Shown here in pieces: positions 54,600-63,669 of a stretch of DNA of 64,000 bases. The stretch lies in NCBI RefSeq assembly GCF_013204845.1, contig NZ_JABMKY010000003.1, positions 186,001 to 250,000 on the forward strand, in the 5' to 3' direction. Origin of the DNA: Paenibacillus qinlingensis (lineage in GTDB: Bacteria > Bacillota > Bacilli > Paenibacillales > NBRC-103111). Each line of letters starts with the position of its first letter. The stretch's first letter is position 1. Made by a program: the position numbers and the translations under genes. The notes beneath the pieces were generated by a model, which ran no database searches, was not told the DNA's origin, and saw only the letters and a program-made list of their open reading frames with translations.

Positions 54600-54785
54600 A
54601 GATGGATTTTCTCCAGCTATATAATGGGATTTCCCGATAAAACTAAGGATAGCTGGAAACCATACAGTTCATTTTGTGGATTCTTGCCGATTAGAACAAA
54701 AGGAGCAGTTTTAACTGTGTTTTTTACAGTTAAATCCAATTTAAAAGGGGATTACGTATATTTAGCTGTAAATTTTACAGGTAAT
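54600..54785 (+). repeat. Dispersed ~187-bp element, copy C
   Basis: This 186-bp stretch has the same length as copy A and the same order of conserved blocks: TGGATTTTCTCCAGCTA at the left end, TAGCTGGAAACCATACAG inside, AACTGT and ACAGTT facing each other, and TTAGCTGTAAATTTTACAG at the right end. It lies between the regulator terminator and the operon promoter. An 80-residue frame at 54558-54800 runs through it and is not credible. The remaining bases to 54902 show no further structure. Confidence 0.72.
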
Positions 54786-54902
54786 GGTATCAATTCGTAG
54801 CTATTGGTGAACTACCACCACATCGACCCATGATCCGAACGCTAGAGCATCCGCATTCTCGGATGTTAATTCATATATTGAAGAAAGAAGTTATGTTTAT
54901 TT

Positions 54903-54949
54903 AAAGACAATATAAAGATTTGTCTTTTATGTTTGAGAGTCCGTATACT
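54903..54949 (+). promoter_or_regulatory. Promoter with AAAGACA-N11-TGTCTTT operator, copy 2
   Basis: AAAGACA (54903-54909) and TGTCTTT (54921-54927) are spaced by 11 bp; TTGTCT (54920-54925) and TATACT (54944-54949) form a promoter with an 18-bp spacer. The arrangement is identical to that at 53098. It drives the three-gene operon at 54998-57959. Confidence 0.75.
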
Positions 54950-54997
54950 ACAGTCAGGAAGCTTAAATATAGATCATGACGTGAGGAGATTACGAGA

Positions 54998-56014
54998 ATG
55001 AGAACATTAGAAGATTTGGATGGAGTCATGTCAACACCTTCACCTGCCCTAATCCAGTTTATGCAGGAATTAGAGGGAGATATTATGCTGCTTGGTGTCG
55101 GTGGGAAAATGGGACCGAGTCTAGCTAGGCTTGCGATGAATGCCATTCGGGCAGCAGGTGTTGATAAAAAGGTATATGGGGTTTCGAGATTCTCCGAAAG
55201 TGGGTTGCAGGAAGAGCTACAATCCTTCGGTGTGGAAACGATTGCCTGCGACCTGTTAAATGATGAAGCACTTCAGGCATTGCCAGATGTTCCTAATGTG
55301 ATCTACATGGCTGGTACCAAGTTTGGGACTACAGGTAAGGAGCATTTCACATGGGTGATGAATGCATACCTGCCAGGTCGAGTAGCTGAGAAGTTTAGCA
55401 AGTCCCGTATCGTTGTATTCTCTACCGGCAATGTATATCCGTTCACACCAGTAACGTATGGCGGTGCTCATGAAGCGATTAGTCCAGCTCCAATCGGCGA
55501 ATACGGTCAGTCATGTCTAGGCCGCGAGCGGATGTTCGAGCATTATAGTCACAAGAACGGAACACCGGTTTTGATCTATCGTTTGAATTATGCCATTGAT
55601 TTGCGTTATGGCGTTCTGCTGGAGATTGCGAAGTCCTTGAAGGAAGGCCGCGCTATCGATCTATCCATGGGGCATTTCAATTGCATTTGGCAAGGAGATG
55701 CGAATGAAATTGCGATTCGCTCCCTGTTGGCCACACAAAGTCCAGCTAATTTCTTGAATGTAACGGGTCCAGAGACCGTTTCCGTGAAATATGCAGCAGA
55801 GCAACTGGGTCAAAGACTGGGAATTGAGCCTATCTTCAAAGGTCAAGAGTCGGAAACAGCATTGCTCAGTAACGCAGCGAAGAGCATGCAACTATTTGGA
55901 TACCCGCGGGTATCATTGCTCCAGATGTTTGATTGGGTAGCAGAGTGGATCGAGCATGGGGGCAGTATGATTAATAAACCTACTCATTTTCAAGAGCGAG
56001 AGGGGAAATTTTAA
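54998..56014 (+). CDS. NAD-dependent epimerase/dehydratase-like protein, atypical catalytic motif
   Basis: A 338-residue extended-SDR protein. The nucleotide-binding motif is LLGVGGKMGPSLARLA. The usual YxxxK pair reads YGQSC (in GEYGQSCLGRERM), so the catalytic Lys seems replaced by Cys; upstream VVFSTGNVYP supplies the usual Ser/Thr. GAGGAG precedes ATG 54998. It is first in an operon with a DHDPS-like aldolase and a polysaccharide-deacetylase-like protein. A role in converting an unusual sugar or sugar acid is inferred. Confidence 0.85.
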   Translation: MRTLEDLDGVMSTPSPALIQFMQELEGDIMLLGVGGKMGPSLARLAMNAIRAAGVDKKVYGVSRFSESGLQEELQSFGVETIACDLLNDEALQALPDVPNVIYMAGTKFGTTGKEHFTWVMNAYLPGRVAEKFSKSRIVVFSTGNVYPFTPVTYGGAHEAISPAPIGEYGQSCLGRERMFEHYSHKNGTPVLIYRLNYAIDLRYGVLLEIAKSLKEGRAIDLSMGHFNCIWQGDANEIAIRSLLATQSPANFLNVTGPETVSVKYAAEQLGQRLGIEPIFKGQESETALLSNAAKSMQLFGYPRVSLLQMFDWVAEWIEHGGSMINKPTHFQEREGKF

Positions 56015-56016
56015 TT

Positions 56017-57087
56017 ATGACGATACGTAGGGAATTAACGAATGAGCAACGTATTGCACTGCATGAGGGGCTTGTTATACCTGCCCATCCGCTTGCTTTA
56101 ACCGCAGATCGTCAACTGGATGAACAAAGTCAACGGGCATTGACACGTTACTACATGGCCGCGGGTTCCGGTGGTATTGCTGTTGGTGTTCATTCCACAC
56201 AGTTTGAAATTCGCGATCCGAAATACAATTTGTACGAGAAAGTGCTTCGAATGGCTGCTGAAGAGGTAGACCGTGCAGGACTCACTCGACCATTTATTAA
56301 GGTTGCTGGGATTTGTGGTCCAACGGAACAAGCGGAGCAAGAGACAGATATCGCGATCTCGCTGGGCTATGATGCTGCCTTATTATCTATGGGTGGCTTA
56401 AGCGGATGGACAGAGGCGCAAATCTTGGAGCGTACGGCACGTATTGCCGAAAAAATGCCTGTCATCGGCTTCTATTTGCAGCCATCCGTTGGCGGTAAGG
56501 TATACAGCTTCGACTTTTGGAAGCAATTCGCGAACATTCCAGGCATTATCGCGATCAAAATGGCACCCTTTAATCGCTATCAAACGATTGACGTCGTGAG
56601 GGCTGTCTGCTACTCAGAGCGCCGCGATGAAATTGCCCTATATACAGGAAATGATGATAACATTATTACTGATCTTCTAACTGTTTATAAATTCCAAGTC
56701 GAGGGTAAGAACATAGAGAAAAGAATTGTTGGTGGTTTACTTGGACATTGGGCCGTATGGACACAAAAAGCAGTTGAACTGTTAAATGAAATAAAAGTGG
56801 TAAGAATGAATCCGACACTTGCCTCCGAGTGGCTTACCCGCAATATCGAAGTTACCGAAGCGAATGCAGCGTTCTTTGATCCTGCCAATGGCTTCGCTGG
56901 ATGTATACCGGGAATTCATGAAGTGCTCCGTCGACAAGGTTTGTTGAAAGGAACTTGGTGTTTGAATCCGCATGAAGAATTGTCCCTGGGACAATCGGAA
57001 GAAATTGACCGCATGTACAAGGATTATCCACATTTGAATGATGATGCTTTCGTGAAAGCGAATCTTTCGAATTGGTTAGTCCAGTAA
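56017..57087 (+). CDS. Dihydrodipicolinate synthase/N-acetylneuraminate lyase-family protein
   Basis: A 356-residue class I aldolase of the DapA/NanA superfamily, somewhat longer than the usual 290-310 residues. The TIM-barrel start reads HEGLVIPAHPLALTADRQ, the substrate loop AAGSGGIAVGVHSTQFEI, and the Schiff-base Lys is expected in GIIAIKMAPFNRYQT. It begins two bases after the stop of the epimerase-like gene with GAGGGGAAA ahead of it. Such enzymes cleave or dehydrate 2-keto-3-deoxy sugar acids; the exact substrate cannot be read. Confidence 0.88.
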   Translation: MTIRRELTNEQRIALHEGLVIPAHPLALTADRQLDEQSQRALTRYYMAAGSGGIAVGVHSTQFEIRDPKYNLYEKVLRMAAEEVDRAGLTRPFIKVAGICGPTEQAEQETDIAISLGYDAALLSMGGLSGWTEAQILERTARIAEKMPVIGFYLQPSVGGKVYSFDFWKQFANIPGIIAIKMAPFNRYQTIDVVRAVCYSERRDEIALYTGNDDNIITDLLTVYKFQVEGKNIEKRIVGGLLGHWAVWTQKAVELLNEIKVVRMNPTLASEWLTRNIEVTEANAAFFDPANGFAGCIPGIHEVLRRQGLLKGTWCLNPHEELSLGQSEEIDRMYKDYPHLNDDAFVKANLSNWLVQ

Positions 57088-57161
57088 GGAAAAGATAGCC
57101 CGCCAGAGAAGTTTCTGATACATTGAAAGAATGTATTAGACTTATATTTGGAGGGATTCTT

Positions 57162-57959
57162 ATGCGCATTCGATTTGATCGGTTTCCACAAGGTGTTACC
57201 AAGGCTTTAACGCTAAGTTTCGATGATGGAAGGGTACATGATCGCAGGCTCGTGCGTATAATGAATGACTACGGACTTAAAGGAACGTTTCACTTAAACA
57301 GTAGTTTCTTGGGGAAAGAAGGCTACATTGAGGCATCCGAAGTCGCATCCTTATTCGAAGGACATGAGGTATCTGCTCATACCATTGATCACCCTTTTTT
57401 GGAGCAATCACCGCTTGATCAAATTGTTCGCGAAATTTCACAAGATCGCGAAGCGTTGGAATCGTTAGTTGGCTATCCTGTGCGTGGTATGAGCTACCCC
57501 TTTGGATCTTACTCGGATCTAGTCATCCAGGCGCTTCCTACACTAGGTATTGAGTATGCGCGGACAGTTGCTAGCCACGGCGGCTTTCAAATGCCGAAAG
57601 ATTTCTTGCAATGGCACCCAACGTGTCATCATAAGAACATGCTCGAGCTTGCTGATTCGTTCGTACAGTTAGAACAACGATTTTCACGTATGGCGTTATT
57701 GTATGTATGGGGACACAGCTATGAGTTTGAGAACGATAACAACTGGGAGATCTTTGAGCAATTTGGTGAGAAAGTAAAGGGCAGATCCGATATTTGGTTT
57801 GCAACCAATGCTGAAATTGTGGCCTATATGAAAGCGCTTGAAAACCTGCGGTTCTCTGCCGATTGCCATCTCATTCACAATCCTTCGGCCATCACAGTTT
57901 GGCTTAGTGCTGAAGGAGAAATTGTGGAAGTTCCAGGGGGGCAATTCATCAAAATTTAA
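57162..57959 (+). CDS. Polysaccharide deacetylase-family protein (NodB-like), cytoplasmic
   Basis: A 265-residue NodB-fold protein without signal peptide. Metal and catalytic motifs are LTLSFDDGRVHDRRL (Asp pair), EVSAHTIDHPFLEQ (two His) and GMSYPFGSYSD. ATG 57162 is chosen, with GGAGGG just before it; the frame opens at 57123. It is the last gene of the operon. Acting inside the cell, it may remove acetyl groups from an imported sugar, or be a repurposed deformylase/deacetylase. Confidence 0.88.
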   Translation: MRIRFDRFPQGVTKALTLSFDDGRVHDRRLVRIMNDYGLKGTFHLNSSFLGKEGYIEASEVASLFEGHEVSAHTIDHPFLEQSPLDQIVREISQDREALESLVGYPVRGMSYPFGSYSDLVIQALPTLGIEYARTVASHGGFQMPKDFLQWHPTCHHKNMLELADSFVQLEQRFSRMALLYVWGHSYEFENDNNWEIFEQFGEKVKGRSDIWFATNAEIVAYMKALENLRFSADCHLIHNPSAITVWLSAEGEIVEVPGGQFIKI

Positions 57960-58088
57960 CAATTTACTGTAAAATTTCGTAAAATCGTGTAATTTGCTAA
58001 TAGTTTCTTAACATTAATTGATTATGATAAAGGTAACAAAACGTGTGAGTTATCCACAGTAGGAAATTTCGAAATCGGAGGGATCAAT

Positions 58089-58259
58089 ATGGGATATCGA
58101 TATGAGTTGGAAGAGAAGATTGAGGCATTGCGCAATGAACTGAATCTCGCTAGTCAAACATACGGCCTATTGTCTGAAACGGTATTGAAACTTTCTATCG
58201 AGCTGGATGAACTTTTGAATGCCTATTATCAATATCTTTTTCTCAGAACCATCGCATAA
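58089..58259 (+). CDS. Spo0E-like aspartyl-phosphate phosphatase
   Basis: A 56-residue protein preceded by GGAGGG. The C-terminal half reads KLSIELDELLNAYYQY, matching the Spo0E signature (SxELDxLIxxY). Spo0E-type phosphatases dephosphorylate Spo0A~P and so delay sporulation. The N-terminal helix (LEEKIEALRNELNLASQTYG) also fits the two-helix hairpin of the family. It stands alone before a terminator, next to germination genes. Confidence 0.87.
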   Translation: MGYRYELEEKIEALRNELNLASQTYGLLSETVLKLSIELDELLNAYYQYLFLRTIA

Positions 58260-58267
58260 TTAGAATG

Positions 58268-58307
58268 ACCGAGTTCACACTTGCGGGTGTGCATCTCGGT
58301 TTTTTTT
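58268..58307. terminator. Bidirectional-looking terminator between the Spo0E-like and ger genes
   Basis: ACCGAG (58268-58273) pairs with CTCGGT (58295-58300), with an inner CACAC/GTGTG stem, and T residues follow on the plus strand. The last codons of the minus-strand gene overlap it. Confidence 0.85.
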
Positions 58308-59378
58308 GTTTTTAAGTGAAGAAATTCCCCATAAGAGAAGGGGGACACCTAGCATGTGGATTGGGAAAATGTAGGGAACAGCGATTTTTTGTGGGAAAAA
58401 TACGGAACTATCAAAATAACTGCGTGGCAACATGGCAATGAGTAGAATAATAGGCGTTACAATCCATAGCATGCGCCGCCATTTCGCAACGTTGAATACT
58501 TGAGCGGTACCGTAGGTACACACAAACAAGTACAGGGATACCTTCATGAAAACACCGATGATCCAAATCGGAATTAGGATGGCGTCTAAGTTTTGGAAGA
58601 AGTTGTACACAGAGATGTAACGAACGAGATTGAAAAAAGGATAGGTCTGTCCTGCAGCCATTTGTGAACCAAAGAGTGTAACGAGAACGAAAGTTGCTGC
58701 ACTGGTAAGCAAGCCGGTTGTTGCGACACCGAATACGGCGGGCTTCGTGCCCTCGTCGGGATGGTTTAAGAAAGCAAGCAGAAAGACAAGCATGACACAA
58801 TCGCCTAGAAATGTACTTGTTGGCAGTGAGCCCTTCAGAATAACTTTCCAACCCGAATCTACATAGAAGGGGAGAATATGCTTTAGTTGGATATCTTGTA
58901 TACTGAGCAATAAACTTAAGATTATTATGATCAATAGGAATGGGCCCAGTACTTCACTGCAACGTCCAATGCCTTCAATGCCGATTCTCGTGACATAGAC
59001 GGCAACAAGCAACATGGCAACAACGGGCACAAAAATTGGCGTTTGGGGCAAGATCGTGGCAAGAATGAAGTCGGCGTATTGCAGCAAGACCATGGCAAGT
59101 ACGACAAACCAGAATGCCCCGTAGATGACAAATAGGAATCCTGCCATCCATTTACCAACTAATTGTGGAAGATAGGTAACAAGAGTTTGTCCTGGATATT
59201 TACGATTGATTCGTGTGCAAATGAAGGCGATAAACATGCCAATAAGTGTCGCACTGAGCATAGAGAGCCAAGAATCTTGTTTGGCCGCTATTAAAGCCGG
59301 ATGTATGGTTAGCAGAATGGTCATGCTGACTTGCATCGTAGCTATCATCCAGAATAATTGTTTACTGCTAATCCGCAT
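58275..59378 (-). CDS. Spore germination permease, GerAB/GerKB family (second copy)
   Basis: A 367-residue integral membrane protein of the GerAB family (amino-acid-permease-like fold) with about ten hydrophobic segments. It starts RISSKQLFWMIATMQVSMT, like other GerKB proteins. The third in-frame Met (59378) has AAGGAG at 7 bases and is preferred over 59384. This subunit binds the germinant in the spore inner membrane. It is the last gene of the operon and the second permease in it, so two receptors with different germinants may be assembled. Confidence 0.9.
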   Translation of the reverse strand: MRISSKQLFWMIATMQVSMTILLTIHPALIAAKQDSWLSMLSATLIGMFIAFICTRINRKYPGQTLVTYLPQLVGKWMAGFLFVIYGAFWFVVLAMVLLQYADFILATILPQTPIFVPVVAMLLVAVYVTRIGIEGIGRCSEVLGPFLLIIIILSLLLSIQDIQLKHILPFYVDSGWKVILKGSLPTSTFLGDCVMLVFLLAFLNHPDEGTKPAVFGVATTGLLTSAATFVLVTLFGSQMAAGQTYPFFNLVRYISVYNFFQNLDAILIPIWIIGVFMKVSLYLFVCTYGTAQVFNVAKWRRMLWIVTPIILLIAMLPRSYFDSSVFFPQKIAVPYIFPIHMLGVPLLLWGISSLKNKKNRDAHPQV

Positions 59379-59390
59379 GTCCATTCTCCT

Positions 59391-59621
59391 TCATGAATCT
59401 ATCACTTTGCCTAGCGGTCGAAAAATAACGTTCACCCAGTCTGTAGGACCTGGAAGACTGGGATGAAGGAAGAGCATAATAGCCAAGATCCAACACAAGC
59501 AAAGAATAGACCAATAAGTCACTCTTTCCTTAGATGTTATTTTTTTTCGAATACAATACCATTGTACTCCTGTGATTAGCAAGCAAAGCGACATGATCCA
59601 TGGAATAGCTTGCGACGTCAT
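59391..59621 (-). CDS. Small membrane protein of the ger operon
   Basis: A 76-residue protein with two hydrophobic segments (MSLCLLITGVQWYCI and WSILCLCWILAIMLFL). Its start overlaps the stop of the GerC-type gene (ATGA) and GAGGAG precedes it, so it is very probably translated. Small proteins encoded within gerA-type operons (sometimes called GerD- or GerX-like small subunits) have been noted; I do not recognise a family here. It may be an accessory part of the receptor. Confidence 0.75.
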   Translation of the reverse strand: MTSQAIPWIMSLCLLITGVQWYCIRKKITSKERVTYWSILCLCWILAIMLFLHPSLPGPTDWVNVIFRPLGKVIDS

Positions 59622-60820
59622 CTTCGCGGTTTCTCCTCAAATTCGACTTCTTTGATACTTGTAAGTCCTGGCCGTTGAATTGTAGCATGTGGGTGTATTG
59701 TCACCTCTAATTTGGGAAATATCTCTTCCCAGTTTCCTTTGTTTTGTTCCCATTCTTTGGGGTATGCACGATGAAAGGCACCTCCAAAATCGAAAATGTC
59801 CGCTTTTAGCTCTTTTTGAACTTTATTCAACGCAATGCGGACACGATCTTCGATATCCTTATTCATCGCAGTTTCAATGATTTTAACCGCTTCGGGATCC
59901 GCACTAATCTTGAGCGATGTTGAGTTTTGCAAGGCGTTATTTTCTGTTCGTATTTGGATATCCATCGACCAGGTTCCGTTCTTAATCAATGGACGAATTT
60001 TGGTTCTACTGGTTATTAATCGAAGTGAAACGGAGTTAAGGCTATTTTCTTCCGGATTCACGGTAACGACTGCTTGTTTAATGTCATTGCGGATCCAAAG
60101 TACGCCTCGAGTGGTAAATTCATCGATGACTCCAACCAATTTGCCATCCCGAAAAATAGCTGTACCATTAACGGGAGAAGGCATACTATCGTAATTGTTT
60201 GGTGCGGATACAGGCTGCATATCAATCCATGGGGTTGCTGCTGCGCCAGTCTCATCGACAAGCATTCGAGCAAGTTCAGCGAGTGTCGTACTAAGAGAAA
60301 GTTTACCTTTTGAGATTTCTCGCATAATCTCTGCTGAATTTCTTTCAAGGAAAGACTGCGTTGTAAGCATTTGTCTCGCCTTTCCTTTGGCTACATACAT
60401 ATAGGCACGTTCCCGCGGCTGTGGAGCGCGCATTAAATAGTCAATTTCATCCCGAATACCATCCTTCGCAATATCCTCGCTAAAAATAAATACCTCCGAA
60501 TGTCCCCAAAACAGCTTCCTAGGCAACTTCTCTTGAATGTGGGAAAGTGCATCAGCAATATTTTCTCCTGTAGCAGAAGTGACGATTGAAGCTTGGTTGC
60601 CAACATTTGCTCCTTGATTACCCATTGCATTGTTAGAGGAACTCCTTGGGACGAAAATTTGGACAGATAGCAAAATAGTATTTGGGCCTACTTTATCTAT
60701 TGCTGCACCTGTAATTAAAGCGACATCATTGACTTCAATGCGATCCCAACAACCAGTGAGAGGCAGTAAGCTCAGTACTAGCGCTAACAAGAATCCACGG
60801 TGACGTGTAGGAGCACTCAT
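59618..60820 (-). CDS. Ger(x)C-family spore germination lipoprotein
   Basis: A 400-residue lipoprotein subunit of the nutrient germinant receptor. The signal ends with lipobox LTGC followed by WDRIEVNDVALITGAAID, a hallmark of GerAC/GerKC. The C-terminal domain contains KVQKELKADIFDFGGAFHRA (the usual conserved stretch). The ATG at 60820 has GGGAGG upstream and overlaps the stop of the preceding permease gene by ATGA. The protein is attached to the outer face of the spore inner membrane. Confidence 0.93.
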   Translation of the reverse strand: MSAPTRHRGFLLALVLSLLPLTGCWDRIEVNDVALITGAAIDKVGPNTILLSVQIFVPRSSSNNAMGNQGANVGNQASIVTSATGENIADALSHIQEKLPRKLFWGHSEVFIFSEDIAKDGIRDEIDYLMRAPQPRERAYMYVAKGKARQMLTTQSFLERNSAEIMREISKGKLSLSTTLAELARMLVDETGAAATPWIDMQPVSAPNNYDSMPSPVNGTAIFRDGKLVGVIDEFTTRGVLWIRNDIKQAVVTVNPEENSLNSVSLRLITSRTKIRPLIKNGTWSMDIQIRTENNALQNSTSLKISADPEAVKIIETAMNKDIEDRVRIALNKVQKELKADIFDFGGAFHRAYPKEWEQNKGNWEEIFPKLEVTIHPHATIQRPGLTSIKEVEFEEKPRR

Positions 60821-61908
60821 CGCCGGAGTATCCTCCCTTTGACTACGACTGTAACAAGTAGACATGCTGGGATGACCACTTGCATCAACAGTGAGAAGAA
60901 AGGGATGCTCGTGCTAAGTGCATGATTCATTTCCTGGAAAGTAGGGGAAATCCAAATGCTGCACAGTATGACTAGGAATCCTATAGGTATTATTATGGGG
61001 CGATAGTCAGAAAGCTTAAACAATTGAGCTGTTCCCTGCAAGACCAAATAATAGACCATGGCAATTTTCACGAAAATTCCAATTAACCATATGGCCATCA
61101 AGAGGGATTCAAGATGCTCCGCAAAATCAGAAAGAGCGATGTAACGTACAGCTACCAAAAAAGGATAATTCATCGCTGGTGTAAGTGCACCAAAAGTTAG
61201 CAAAATAGGGAAATTAATAGCTAACATCGTAACCATGACGGCCAGCACACTGTAGATGCTCCATTTCATTGCATGTTCCTTTTTATTCAAATATGGATAT
61301 AGGAATGACAGAATGAAAAATTGGGAGAACCAAGAGGCAGGAACGATAGATCCTAGTAGTGGAGGCAGTGGACCATTTCCAAAAATAGGTTGCATTTGTT
61401 TTAATTGAAAATCAGGAATCAAGGCAATCACCATTGCGACAATAATAAAAATAGCTACCGGAATCAAGATCTGTGTAGATCTAGCCAGCACTTCAAGACC
61501 CTCATATAGTGCATAGGCACAAACGGCAATGATGGGTATTACAACGAAGAGCATCGGGGTGTTCATTAAGAAATTACCCGAAATAAACTCACCGTACTCT
61601 CTTACACTTATGCTTGCGGAATAAAGAAAGGCTATGACATATGCAAGGGAAACTAGTGCACCTGCAAATCGTCCCACAATCCGCGGCACATATTGCACGA
61701 AAGTCTCATTTGGAAACTTCATATGCAAGTGATAAACGATATAGATGGTTAAAAGACCGACAAGTGAGGACAGGATAGGCGCCATCCACATATCTGTTCC
61801 TGCTACTCTCATGGTGATGGAAGGGACAGAAAGCGCTGCTGTAGCCATTATCGTCGGATGCATGATGAGCGCCATCTGCATAGGAGAGATTCTACCTTTT
61901 TCGATCAT
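60817..61908 (-). CDS. Spore germination permease, GerAB/GerKB family
   Basis: A 363-residue membrane protein with about ten hydrophobic segments. It starts MIEKGRISPMQMALIMHPTI, as is usual for GerKB. The ATG at 61908 has AAGGA at a suitable distance; earlier in-frame ATGs (61914, 61917) are too close to it. Its start overlaps the end of the GerA-type gene, and its stop overlaps the GerC start, so three receptor subunits are coupled. Confidence 0.92.
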   Translation of the reverse strand: MIEKGRISPMQMALIMHPTIMATAALSVPSITMRVAGTDMWMAPILSSLVGLLTIYIVYHLHMKFPNETFVQYVPRIVGRFAGALVSLAYVIAFLYSASISVREYGEFISGNFLMNTPMLFVVIPIIAVCAYALYEGLEVLARSTQILIPVAIFIIVAMVIALIPDFQLKQMQPIFGNGPLPPLLGSIVPASWFSQFFILSFLYPYLNKKEHAMKWSIYSVLAVMVTMLAINFPILLTFGALTPAMNYPFLVAVRYIALSDFAEHLESLLMAIWLIGIFVKIAMVYYLVLQGTAQLFKLSDYRPIIIPIGFLVILCSIWISPTFQEMNHALSTSIPFFSLLMQVVIPACLLVTVVVKGRILRR

Positions 61909-63427
61909 GGGCATCATTTCCTTCAGGATGATCTGGTTTTTGCCCCTTAGGTTGACGAATAGGGTTCGTGCCGGCAGTAAATAAAGGTCTGCGTCTCATC
62001 GACCAAATCGGAGCACGAACGAGAACATCCTTCAGTTCACTTCCTTTCATAGGAGCAAGTGGCTGAAGATAAGGTACACCTAAGGAGCGTAACGAACACA
62101 GGTGAATCACAATCACAATGAATCCGAGCATCAAACCTAATAAACCTAACATGCCGGATAAGAACATGATCGGGAACCGGAGCATGCGCAGCGCTATGCC
62201 TGTCGCATATTGCGGCATCATGAAGGAGGCGACGCCGGTAATGGCTACTACCATAACCATCGGAGCAGAAACTAAGCCGGCTGATGTAGCTGCTTGTCCA
62301 ATGACGAGTGCACCTACGATACTGACCGCCGCGCCAACTTGCTTAGGTAGTCTAACTCCGGCTTCACGCAAGGCTTCGAATGAGATTTCCATAAGCAGTG
62401 CTTCAACAAGCGCTGGGAAAGGAATATCCTCACGGGACTTCGCGATGCTAAGCAATAACGAAGTAGGAACCATTTCTTGATGGAAGGTCAGAATCGCGAT
62501 ATACAGAGACGGCAATAAAAGCGTTGTAAAGAAAAATACATAGCGCATCCATCGTATTAAGGTACCGATAATAAAACGTTGGTAATAGTCCTCTGGAGAT
62601 TGCAGCATGGAAAAGAGAGTTGCAGGCGCAATTAATGCGAAAGGTGTCCCATCGACAAGGATCGAAATTTTGCCTTCTAGGAGTGCGGCGCAGACCACAT
62701 CAGGTCGCTCGGTTACTTGAATTTGAGGGAATGGCGAGAAGGGACTATCCTCAATCAGACCTTCAATGTAGCCGCTCTCCAAGATTCCGTCGATTCGAAT
62801 GTCACTAATTCGCTGATGTACTTCCTCAATTAACGAATCTCTCGCGATGCCTTCCATGTAAACGACAATAACTGTAGTCTGCGTATGGGTACCAATGGTG
62901 TAAGCAATCATTTTCATTGCTGGACTCTTGATTTTTCTACGCAGCATGGAGGTATTGATCGGGAGTGTTTCCGTAAAGCCTTCACGAGGTCCTCGTACGA
63001 CAGATTCAGCACTTGGCTCATTAATTGCGCGTTTCTCCCATTTGGCCAAGCCTAGAGCGAAGCAAGTGGGAACACCTTGAATGAATAGTCCAACACACCC
63101 GCAAGATAAATGGGATGTCAACTCATCCATACTTACAGTTTCAGTGATATTTGAGATAGAGACAAGAGCAGATAAATCCTTGACTGTGTAGTTCCATTCG
63201 GCTTCAGGTTCATTAATTAAGGGTGTGAGGACGTCTTTATTTAAAAGCTCGAGATCAATTAAGCCCTCCACATAAATAACAAAAGCTTTGGTCGTTTGAC
63301 CGATGTTAAATGTGTGAATGTGAATATCATGACATTTATGATAAATGAGGTGGAGTTCACGAAGGTTATCTTCCAACTGGTCAGAGATGTATGTGGGCTT
63401 GGGTGGGACTGTAGACATGGCATCCAT
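61892..63427 (-). CDS. Spore germination protein, GerA/GerKA family
   Basis: A 511-residue protein of the GerAA family. The N-terminal half is soluble (VYVEGLIDLELLNKDVLTPL; VVYMEGIARDSLIEEVHQRI), and the C-terminal half has several hydrophobic segments including ISIAKSREDIPFPALVEALL-like family motifs (here LLSIAKSREDIPFPALVEAL). ATG 63427 is chosen, since AAGGAG lies 8 bases before it. It is the first gene of the five-gene receptor operon and is divergent from an SGNH hydrolase gene. In spores it forms the oligomeric channel of the germinant receptor. Confidence 0.94.
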   Translation of the reverse strand: MDAMSTVPPKPTYISDQLEDNLRELHLIYHKCHDIHIHTFNIGQTTKAFVIYVEGLIDLELLNKDVLTPLINEPEAEWNYTVKDLSALVSISNITETVSMDELTSHLSCGCVGLFIQGVPTCFALGLAKWEKRAINEPSAESVVRGPREGFTETLPINTSMLRRKIKSPAMKMIAYTIGTHTQTTVIVVYMEGIARDSLIEEVHQRISDIRIDGILESGYIEGLIEDSPFSPFPQIQVTERPDVVCAALLEGKISILVDGTPFALIAPATLFSMLQSPEDYYQRFIIGTLIRWMRYVFFFTTLLLPSLYIAILTFHQEMVPTSLLLSIAKSREDIPFPALVEALLMEISFEALREAGVRLPKQVGAAVSIVGALVIGQAATSAGLVSAPMVMVVAITGVASFMMPQYATGIALRMLRFPIMFLSGMLGLLGLMLGFIVIVIHLCSLRSLGVPYLQPLAPMKGSELKDVLVRAPIWSMRRRPLFTAGTNPIRQPKGQKPDHPEGNDAHDRKR

Positions 63428-63669
63428 GAGCAAGACTCCTTGTCCAAATTGACACACCTATCCGAAATGGACGGCATCGTCGTATATTTTGGTAATACGT
63501 ATCTTTTTGTCCAAATTTGTCATTATTTAAACGCAAGAGCGTAAAATGCATCACATCTTTCATTGATATTAGTTGTACACGCGCTACCTTGGACATGGTA
63601 TAATTTGTGAGGAAATTATTTGTATGTAAGAAGAAGCAGAAGTGGTCAATCAAAGGAGGATTCGTTCGA

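Noticed and set aside
54558..54800. 80-codon open frame on the plus strand
   Set aside because: It spans a terminator and copy C of the dispersed element, and its composition follows the repeat.
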